Positions 51,495-59,150 of a stretch of DNA of 59,150 bases are shown here, piece by piece. How positions within the stretch are numbered: position 1 is the first letter of the stretch; every line of letters begins with the position of its first letter. Made by a program: the position numbers and the translations under genes. Source of the stretch: Nitrospirota bacterium (GTDB lineage: Bacteria; Nitrospirota; Leptospirillia; Leptospirillales; Leptospirillaceae); NCBI GenBank assembly GCA_021826965.1, contig JAKAYA010000010.1, forward strand, positions 1 through 59,150, written 5' to 3'. The notes under the pieces are model-generated. The model had not been told where the DNA came from and did not search any database. It worked only from the letters and a program-made list of their open reading frames with translations.

Positions 51495-54242
51495 ATGAGC
51501 ATTAAAGCTCCCTGGATTTTTCTCGGCGTTTTCTCACTCATCCTGTTTTCCACGCAAGATCTGATGGATCTTGAAACAGACTATCTCTGGTACCGCTCCG
51601 TCCATCATCCGGATCTCTTCTGGCTCTACCTCTTTCCCAAAATCATCCTGGCCGTCCTCTCGGCCGGGATCTTTTTCCTCGTTTCCCTGTCGGGTCTCTT
51701 TTCCGTCCCCCCTCAACCAGACATGATCCTCTTTGGACAGGGCGGAAACATCCGGGCAATCCCCTTCCAGACAGTCCGAAAAGTTGTTGCCATCTTCCTT
51801 TTCATCATTTCCATCTTCATCGGTGACCATTACGCGTCCCCCGGATGGAACTACAGGCTCCTTGCCGCCCTTCGCCCTGTTCCGTCCGGCGTTACCGATC
51901 CCATTTTTCATCACGACATCACATTTTATCTGTTTCGACTCCCTCTGCTGGAAGACCTTTTTTCCCTCCTCATTCCTTCCCTCATCTTCGCCGCCATTTT
52001 GTCAGTCGCACTGGGGAAGCTGAACAATTCATGGTCCTTCGACAGGAACGCGCTCTCCATCACTCCCCGCTACCGCGCCAGGATCTTTCCCCTGTTTGGC
52101 ATGATCGCGCTGGCGTTGGCATTCCAGGTCGAACTGTCGCGCTATCGTCTGCTATTCGAAAACGGCGATCTGATTTCCGGGCCGGGGTTCTCCGTCATGC
52201 ATGCCACCATGCCGGCCATGATGATACTTGAAGTCCTCCTGGTCCTCGTCTCCCTGACTTTCTTCTTCCTGATCAAGCGGGGGTCACCCTATCATCCGTT
52301 TTCCCTGAGCCTCCTCGCCCTGGTTTTCGCCTTTTTCGGCCTTTCCGTCGTACCGGCCATGGTCGAAAGGTTCATCGTCCTGCCAGATCAATTTCATTAC
52401 GAAAAACCGTATCTGGCAAAAAATATTTTCTGGACGAGAAAGGCTTACCGACTCAACCGGATCACCATCAAACATATCCCCCGCCTGGACGGCCTGACAC
52501 GGTCCGACGTCGAATCCAACAATGCCACGATCCGAAACATCCGCCTATGGGACCACCGACCTCTCCTGACAACTGTTCGACAACTCCAGCAAATCCGGAC
52601 ATATTACCAGTTCCCTCTTCTGGCTCCCGATCGTTATCCGCTGGACGGATCCGTTCGACAAGTCCTGGTCGCTCCCCGCGAATTGTCTTACGGGAATCTG
52701 CCTTCCCCGAACTGGATCAACCTCCACCTGGCCTACACGCACGGACATGGCCTCATCATGACCCCTGTCAACCGGGTCACATCTGAAGGGCTCCCTTCCT
52801 TCTGGATAAAGAACATCCCTCCCCAGACCCGTGAAAACATGCGTCTTGAACACTCCCGCATTTATTACGGAGACCAGTCGACACCCTATGCCGTCGTCAA
52901 CACCCAAGTCGGTGAGTTTGATTACCCCAAGGGAAGCCATAACATTTACAACCATTATTCGGGGTCCGGAGGCGTACGACTGAAGAACACCGCCAGAAGG
53001 TTGTTGTATTCATATGCTTTCGGTACGTTGAAGATCTTTCTTTCCAATGCCATTACTTCCAACAGCCGTATTCTTTATCACCGGAATATTTATGATATCG
53101 TGCACAGGCTGGCCCCGTATCTGACGCTGGATCCCGACCCGGTCCCCATTATTACCAGCACAGGCCGCCTCTTATGGATGATGGATGCCTATACCACTTC
53201 CAGCCACTATCCCTATGCGACTTCCGTTCCAGGTCCCCAAGCGCTGATAAACCCCTTTTCTTCCTTTAACAGAGGTCATTTTCCGGCCCTTGTCACATGG
53301 CCCCATCGCTTCAATTACATCCGGAATCCGGTCAAAATCCTGATCGACCCCAAGAACGGATTCCCGACGTTTTACGTAACGGATCCGTCCGACCCTATTC
53401 TCGGAACGTACCGCAAAATATCCCCCTCTCTCTACCGTCCTCTCTCCGAAATGCCCGCGGATATCCGGACCCATCTGCGATTTCCTCCGGCCATTTTCTC
53501 GATCATGGCGCGAGTCAACGAGCTTTACCACATGACCAGTCCCCACACGTTCTTTAACAAGGAAGATCTCTGGTCCTTGCCACGCCGGAACGACCAGGTC
53601 ATGTCGCCTTACTATTCGATCATGAAACTTCCCGGTGAGCAGTCCGAAGAATACGTCATGATGCTTCCCTACACCCCCGCACATCGCCAGAACCTTTCCG
53701 CGTGGCTCGTTGGCCGGTCCGACGGCGACCATCTGGGAGAGATGATCGCCTATACGTTTGCCAAAGAAAGGCTGATTTACGGCCCGGACCAGATCGAAGC
53801 CCGAATCGACCAGAGAGGCCCTATTTCGAAACAGCTGACCCTCTGGAACCAGATGGGGTCCCATGTCGTCCGCGGAACCCTCCTGATCATTCCCATTGCG
53901 AATACACTTCTGTATGTGGAACCTCTTTACCTGGAAGCGACAAGTCCGGGGGCTCTCCCTGAGCTTCGCCGCGTAATCCTGGCGATGGGAGATCGTGTTG
54001 TCATGAGAAAGACTCTGGCCGAGGCACTGGAAGCGCTGTTTCAGGGAAATGGAGAAACGCAAGGAAAGGAAAAGGCAATACCTGGACTTGCCAGGACAAC
54101 TCGAAAGTCTTCCGGGTCGACACGGTGGGCTCGTCTGCACGAATTAGCCCAGGACGCCCAGGATGCTTTCCGGCGGTCCGATATTGAACGATTTGGAAGA
54201 GACGTTCAGGAAATCCTGCGGACAATACAAACGCATCCTTGA
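51495..54242 (+). CDS. UPF0182-family membrane protein
   Basis: 915 residues. About seven membrane helices occupy residues 5-310 (first at SIKAPWIFLGVFSLILF), followed by a large extracytoplasmic domain with the family run TFYVTDPSDPILGTYRKISP, FNYIRNPVKILID and a C-terminal PIANTLLYVEPLYLEA. ATG at 51495 has AAGGA 9 bases upstream. Function of UPF0182 is unknown. It follows the decarboxylase by 186 bases with no clear promoter in between. Confidence 0.92.
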   Translation: MSIKAPWIFLGVFSLILFSTQDLMDLETDYLWYRSVHHPDLFWLYLFPKIILAVLSAGIFFLVSLSGLFSVPPQPDMILFGQGGNIRAIPFQTVRKVVAIFLFIISIFIGDHYASPGWNYRLLAALRPVPSGVTDPIFHHDITFYLFRLPLLEDLFSLLIPSLIFAAILSVALGKLNNSWSFDRNALSITPRYRARIFPLFGMIALALAFQVELSRYRLLFENGDLISGPGFSVMHATMPAMMILEVLLVLVSLTFFFLIKRGSPYHPFSLSLLALVFAFFGLSVVPAMVERFIVLPDQFHYEKPYLAKNIFWTRKAYRLNRITIKHIPRLDGLTRSDVESNNATIRNIRLWDHRPLLTTVRQLQQIRTYYQFPLLAPDRYPLDGSVRQVLVAPRELSYGNLPSPNWINLHLAYTHGHGLIMTPVNRVTSEGLPSFWIKNIPPQTRENMRLEHSRIYYGDQSTPYAVVNTQVGEFDYPKGSHNIYNHYSGSGGVRLKNTARRLLYSYAFGTLKIFLSNAITSNSRILYHRNIYDIVHRLAPYLTLDPDPVPIITSTGRLLWMMDAYTTSSHYPYATSVPGPQALINPFSSFNRGHFPALVTWPHRFNYIRNPVKILIDPKNGFPTFYVTDPSDPILGTYRKISPSLYRPLSEMPADIRTHLRFPPAIFSIMARVNELYHMTSPHTFFNKEDLWSLPRRNDQVMSPYYSIMKLPGEQSEEYVMMLPYTPAHRQNLSAWLVGRSDGDHLGEMIAYTFAKERLIYGPDQIEARIDQRGPISKQLTLWNQMGSHVVRGTLLIIPIANTLLYVEPLYLEATSPGALPELRRVILAMGDRVVMRKTLAEALEALFQGNGETQGKEKAIPGLARTTRKSSGSTRWARLHELAQDAQDAFRRSDIERFGRDVQEILRTIQTHP

Positions 54243-54282
54243 ATCACGAGGACCTTTGACTCAACGCCGCAAGCGATCCCGC

Positions 54283-55983
54283 CTACGCCTTTTTCGAAGG
54301 ATTCTCCGTTTCAGAGGACGTTTCAGAAACGTTGGGAATACCCGATAGAAGAAGTTCCCGGGCAAGGGTCATGGTCGATGGCGCCAGTTCGCTGCCGCCC
54401 AGCATACGGGCAATTTCCGACACTCTCCGCTCCCCTTCGGCCATCGCCACCATCGACTCCGTGACATCGTCCTTCTGTTCTTTCCGGATGACCAGGTGTG
54501 CCCCCGCTTTTCGAGCGACCTGATGGAGATGCGTAATCGCTATGACTTGCCTCGTTACGGCAATCTCAGACAGAATGTCCCCGACCGTCTCACCCACTTC
54601 ACCGCCGATACCAGAGTCGACCTCGTCAAAAATCAATGTTTCCACAGCATCTTTCTCAGCCAGAATCTGTTTCAGAACAAGCAGGATCCTTGAAAGCTCA
54701 CCTCCGGAAGCAACCAGGTCGAGTGGCTTCGGGGGCAGGTCCGGGTTTGCAGTAAAGTAAAAACGGACTTCTTCTCCGCCCTCCGCGGGAAATTCCTCTT
54801 CCAGTGGAAAAATCCTGACGGAAAACAATGATTTCTCAAGTCTCAGTCTCGGAAGCTTTCCGGTCACGTCCTGGCTGAGAAGAGAGGCAGCAGTCCGTCT
54901 TTTTTCCGACAATGACCGCTGGATTTCCCAAAGAGATTCAGCAGCTTGATCCACCGCATCCCGGAGTATTTGCAAATGGTCCGGACTGTCATCCAAAGCC
55001 TCTTTGGCATTCTGTTCAAAAAAATCGGCCAAATCTTCAGGAACGACGTCATACTTCCGTGCAAGACGCTGAAATTCATGGATCCGTGCTTCCGTTTGGC
55101 CCAAAACATCCGGATCGTGCTCCAGTCCTTCCAAATAAACGCGACTCCCTTCCGCACAGTCTCTCAAAAGCGTATAGGCTTCCGACAACGGAAAGGAGAT
55201 CTCTTCAAGCCGGGAATCATGAAGTTTCAGGCGATCCAGGTCCTGGGACATTTTTCGGAGTCTTCCCAGAATACTGTCTTCATCCGCATATAAATGGTCG
55301 TAGACAGAACCGGCTGCTTCCATCAGGTCCTGGGTATGAAGCTGTACGGAAAGAGTCGCCTGAAGAGATTCCCACTCCTCCGGACGGGGGGCTAAAGACT
55401 CTTTGTCTTCAATGATTTCACGAGTCCTTTCCCGGAGACGCTCCCGGTCGGACCACTGCTTCTCCGTTTCGGCCAGAAACCTCTTCTTCTCCAGATAAGC
55501 ATTCCGGTGTTTCTTATAATTTTCCAGAAGGGAAACAGTGTCTCCGTATGCATCGAGATATTCGGCATGGGTACGAGGGTTCTGAAGTCGAAAACCTTCC
55601 CCTTGACCAACCAGATCCATAAGATGGGGGCCCAGCTCTTGGAGCTGACTTTGGGTAATGTTGTTTCCGTTTATTTGCTGTCGGGTGCGTCCATTTAAAA
55701 GCAATGTGCGCCGGATAACCCAATCGTCCCCGGGGACCAGCATGCCCTCGAGGAAGGAGGGTAATCTTCGGGAGGGAGAAAAAATCGCCTCCACCACACC
55801 TTCCTGCTTCCCATGGGGAACAAACAGAAGTCGATTCTTTTGACCGGAAAGGAATGAAAGGGCATCTACAAAAAGAGACTTTCCGCTTCCCGTTTCGCCG
55901 GTCACACAGGTCAGCCCCGGAAAGAAATCAAGGACCAGTTCCCTGAAAGTGGCCAAATTCGCGATTTTCAGGTGAAGGAGCAC
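54283..55983 (-). CDS. recN: DNA repair protein RecN
   Basis: 566 residues, an SMC-like ATPase. GETGSGKS Walker A is at about 30-37, long coiled coils occupy about 155-370, and the C-terminal half has LVASGGELSRILLVLKQILA (signature), IFDEVDSGIGGEVGE (Walker B) and VIAITHLHQVA. It acts in double-strand break repair. GTG at 55983 has GGAGGG upstream. It converges with the UPF0182 gene. Confidence 0.95.
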   Translation of the reverse strand: MLLHLKIANLATFRELVLDFFPGLTCVTGETGSGKSLFVDALSFLSGQKNRLLFVPHGKQEGVVEAIFSPSRRLPSFLEGMLVPGDDWVIRRTLLLNGRTRQQINGNNITQSQLQELGPHLMDLVGQGEGFRLQNPRTHAEYLDAYGDTVSLLENYKKHRNAYLEKKRFLAETEKQWSDRERLRERTREIIEDKESLAPRPEEWESLQATLSVQLHTQDLMEAAGSVYDHLYADEDSILGRLRKMSQDLDRLKLHDSRLEEISFPLSEAYTLLRDCAEGSRVYLEGLEHDPDVLGQTEARIHEFQRLARKYDVVPEDLADFFEQNAKEALDDSPDHLQILRDAVDQAAESLWEIQRSLSEKRRTAASLLSQDVTGKLPRLRLEKSLFSVRIFPLEEEFPAEGGEEVRFYFTANPDLPPKPLDLVASGGELSRILLVLKQILAEKDAVETLIFDEVDSGIGGEVGETVGDILSEIAVTRQVIAITHLHQVARKAGAHLVIRKEQKDDVTESMVAMAEGERRVSEIARMLGGSELAPSTMTLARELLLSGIPNVSETSSETENPSKKA

Positions 55984-56124
55984 ATATCCCTCCGATCGGC
56001 CCTTGCAATGTGTTCAATCCAGGAAGCGCCATCATCATGTCTTTTGATAACTTGCGGATAGAAAAGGTTCCGGAATCCGTACAGTATAATAAAATGATCC
56101 CGGAACCCCTGGAAGATGGGCTTT

Positions 56125-56457
56125 TCAGGATTTAAGAAGAGAATCAATCTTATCTTTGAAGTTCTTTTTGCTTTGTGCTCCGACGATTTTATCGACGATC
56201 TTGCCGTCCTTGAAGAACATCAGAGTCGGGATGCCCATCACCTGATATTTGACTGCAATTTCCTGATTGTCATCCGTGTTGAGCTTCATAAACGAGACTT
56301 TTCCCTTGTATTCTTCGGACAACTCTTCGACGATCGGGGCGACAGTCCGGCATGGACCACACCACGGCGCCCAAAAATCGACCATGACAAGACCTCCGGC
56401 ACCCAAAACGGACTTTTCCCACTCCGGAGAATTCACTTCAATTACATTACCAGCCAT
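56125..56457 (-). CDS. trxA: Thioredoxin
   Basis: 110 residues. The active site WCGPC is at 32-36 after VDFWAP, with the cis-Pro in MGIPTLMFF. It is a general disulfide reductase, fed by thioredoxin reductase. ATG at 56457 has AAGGAG 8 bases upstream. It has its own promoter directly after the groEL terminator. Confidence 0.97.
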   Translation of the reverse strand: MAGNVIEVNSPEWEKSVLGAGGLVMVDFWAPWCGPCRTVAPIVEELSEEYKGKVSFMKLNTDDNQEIAVKYQVMGIPTLMFFKDGKIVDKIVGAQSKKNFKDKIDSLLKS

Positions 56458-56513
56458 AGATGAACTCCTTTATACTGAATCCAGCGAACGATATTCCTTC
56501 TATTCAGAACTTA

Positions 56514-56543
56514 ATCTTAAGGTGGCCACTTTAATCCTGTCAA
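56514..56543 (-). promoter_or_regulatory. trxA promoter
   Basis: On the minus strand, TTGACA (56543-56538), an 18-base spacer, and TAAGAT (56519-56514). The -35 box begins only two bases after the T-run of the groEL terminator, so transcription of trxA restarts immediately after groEL transcription stops. Confidence 0.65.
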
Positions 56544-56544
56544 T

Positions 56545-56573
56545 AAAAAAGGGGGCACAAGGCCCCCTTTTTT
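56545..56573 (-). terminator. Rho-independent terminator after groEL
   Basis: Stem GGGGGC (56551-56556) with GCCCCC (56562-56567), a 5-nt loop, flanked by six A and six T. The symmetry makes it active in both directions. It lies just 19 bases after the groEL stop. Confidence 0.95.
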
Positions 56574-56591
56574 CAGACGAGGAGGAGAGAA

Positions 56592-58247
<1,656 letters not shown>

Positions 58248-58278
58248 TCAACCAGATTATGACATGTTCTCAAGAAAA

Positions 58279-58542
58279 TCAGGCGACAAAAACACCCAGA
58301 ATGTCTTCTTCTTTCAAGATCAGATACTCAGTCCCGTCCATGGTAATCTTGGATCCGGAATACTTGTCGAACAGAATGGAGTCGCCGACTTTCACCGACT
58401 TCACATCGTCGCCGACGCTTTCGATTTTCCCTTTCTGGGGCTTTTCCTTGGCTGCATCAGGAATGTAAAGACCTCCCTGTGTCTTTTCTGCTTCCGCGGA
58501 ATAGCTTACAAAAACGCGGTCCTTCAATGGCTTGAACTTCAT
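58279..58542 (-). CDS. groES: Co-chaperonin GroES
   Basis: 87 residues, shorter than the usual 95-100. ATG at 58542 has GGGAGG 8 bases upstream and gives the canonical MKFKPLKDRVFV start; a longer frame to 58605 would cover the CIRCE element. The mobile loop reads SAEAEKTQGGLYIPDAAKEKPQKG, split by normal spacing, and the end is LILKEEDILGVF. It caps GroEL. Confidence 0.96.
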   Translation of the reverse strand: MKFKPLKDRVFVSYSAEAEKTQGGLYIPDAAKEKPQKGKIESVGDDVKSVKVGDSILFDKYSGSKITMDGTEYLILKEEDILGVFVA

Positions 58543-58588
58543 GCGAAAAACCTCCCTGCTTCGAAAATGAATGTCTCTTGGGAGTGCT

Positions 58589-58615
58589 TTAGCACTCACC
58601 CTCATAGAGTGATAT
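58589..58615. promoter_or_regulatory. CIRCE element (HrcA operator)
   Basis: TTAGCACTC (58589-58597), exactly 9 bases, then GAGTGATAT (58607-58615), against the consensus TTAGCACTC-N9-GAGTGCTAA: the left arm is perfect, the right arm matches 7 of 9. It lies between the -10 box and the groES start, as expected for repression by HrcA that is relieved by heat. GAGTGCT at 58582-58588 forms a second palindrome with the left arm. Confidence 0.9.
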
Positions 58616-58616
58616 C

Positions 58617-58645
58617 ACTATAACAAACAGTCCGATCTTTGACAA
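58617..58645 (-). promoter_or_regulatory. groES-groEL promoter
   Basis: On the minus strand TTGTCA (58645-58640), a 17-base spacer and TATAGT (58622-58617). The CIRCE element begins right after the -10 box. This arrangement indicates sigma-70-type transcription under HrcA repression, not a dedicated heat-shock sigma factor. Confidence 0.85.
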
Positions 58646-59091
58646 GAGGAATTGCCGCTTCCGTATTCAAACTGAAAAATTGGTCCTGCCCAGACGACGG
58701 TGTACCATCTCCAGGACAATCCATCTTATCCCCTTGAAAAACTCCTCCACCATTTTCCGGAAAATACGTTGACATCTTCCTCTTCCGTTCGCTTCGCTCG
58801 TGTCTTGAGACCAAAGAAAGGGGATTCCAGCGTCTGCCTCAGCCGCTTCGGTGGTTCCGTAACCTCCGACCCGGGTTCCTGCGAAGTGTTCCGGCCACAA
58901 ACGAACCGGGCGTGTTCCGCCCCCCTTAGCCCATTTTTCGATTTTTGAGCCTGATTTTTCCTGAATTCGACTTTTCCACAGGGCTAAGTGGTTGATAAGG
59001 AAAGATCGGGTTTTTGATTTCATGAAAAAGCAACCTAATTTTTTAATGTTTAACGCTTTACATGATAGAACCTTTCCGCTACACTCTTTTC
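58646..59091. other. Intergenic region, probable insertion-sequence flank
   Basis: About 445 bases with no supported gene. A pair CTTAGCCC near 58925 and GGGCTAAG near 58981 forms an 8-base inverted repeat. AT-rich sequence from about 58990 onward could hold the promoter of the transposase at the window end and the left end of that element, but I cannot place its terminal repeat. Confidence 0.45.
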
Positions 59092-59150
59092 ATGTTCATT
59101 CGGACCGCAAAGACCAAGAATCCCAAGACGGGCAAGGTTTACGTCTCCCA
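59092..59150 (+). CDS. Partial transposase N-terminus, perhaps IS1634/IS4-like
   Basis: The ATG at 59092 opens MFIRTAKTKNPKTGKVYVSH and runs off the window edge. This start resembles that of IS1634-type (DDE, IS4 superfamily) transposases, which often begin MFIRxxKxKNxKTGKxY; recognition rests on only 19 codons. Preceded by AT-rich DNA with no coding content. Confidence 0.5.
   Translation, partial: MFIRTAKTKNPKTGKVYVS

Noticed and set aside
58667-59023. 118-codon minus-strand frame upstream of groES
   Set aside because: It reads out of the groES promoter region, lacks a ribosome site and has no recognisable fold.

Overview
This 59 kb window is dense bacterial chromosome of moderate GC, with about 52 protein genes, three tRNAs and little intergenic space. 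An outer membrane (LptA/B/C, Tol, TolC), sigma-54 and the overall gene set point to a Gram-negative bacterium outside the Proteobacteria. My impression, not tested by any search, is a Nitrospirota organism close to Leptospirillum.

Layout. 1-12 kb (minus strand): tRNA-Thr; a PEGA lipoprotein; a RodZ-like protein; a PilF-like TPR lipoprotein; a PfkB kinase; mtnP; miaA-mutL; and a Tol cluster (tolQ-tolR-tolA-tolB-cpoB) without pal. 12.4-13.8 kb: tRNA-Asp (minus), then a thioesterase whose stop codon lies inside tRNA-Val, and queF (plus). 13.8-26.2 kb (minus): in transcription order mdh, lptC-lptA-lptB, rpoN, hpf, rapZ, a Met/Pro-tailed lipoprotein, aroC-aroK-aroB, a GAF-GAF-ANTAR regulator, two unknown genes and a GNAT enzyme. 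26.3-28.8 kb (minus): an HlyD/TolC pair. 29.4-34 kb (plus): a 1446-residue PAS/GAF/GGDEF protein with a degenerate EAL domain, then a 61-residue membrane protein. 34-46.3 kb (minus): DUF3109 protein, pgpA, recA, alaS, a 94-residue gene, ruvX, mltG, valS, nadC, birA and a coaX-like gene, many overlapping by a few bases.

46.3-51.3 kb is the most unusual stretch. It has a decayed tnpB with a candidate element-end hairpin, an unknown exported protein, and a polyamine operon (speD, an ACL5-like speE, and an Orn/Lys/Arg decarboxylase). The operon follows a promoter with three symmetrically placed CCTTGAA half-sites and a roughly 260-nt leader holding two overlapping small ORFs of 9 and 50 codons. 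These ORFs and sites look like an undescribed control region for polyamine synthesis. mtnP at 4-5 kb would recycle the methylthioadenosine made by SpeE.

51.5-59.15 kb: a UPF0182 membrane protein (plus), then recN, trxA and groES-groEL (minus). groES has a clear promoter and CIRCE element; groEL ends in a strong terminator directly upstream of the trxA promoter. The window ends inside the first codons of a probable transposase.
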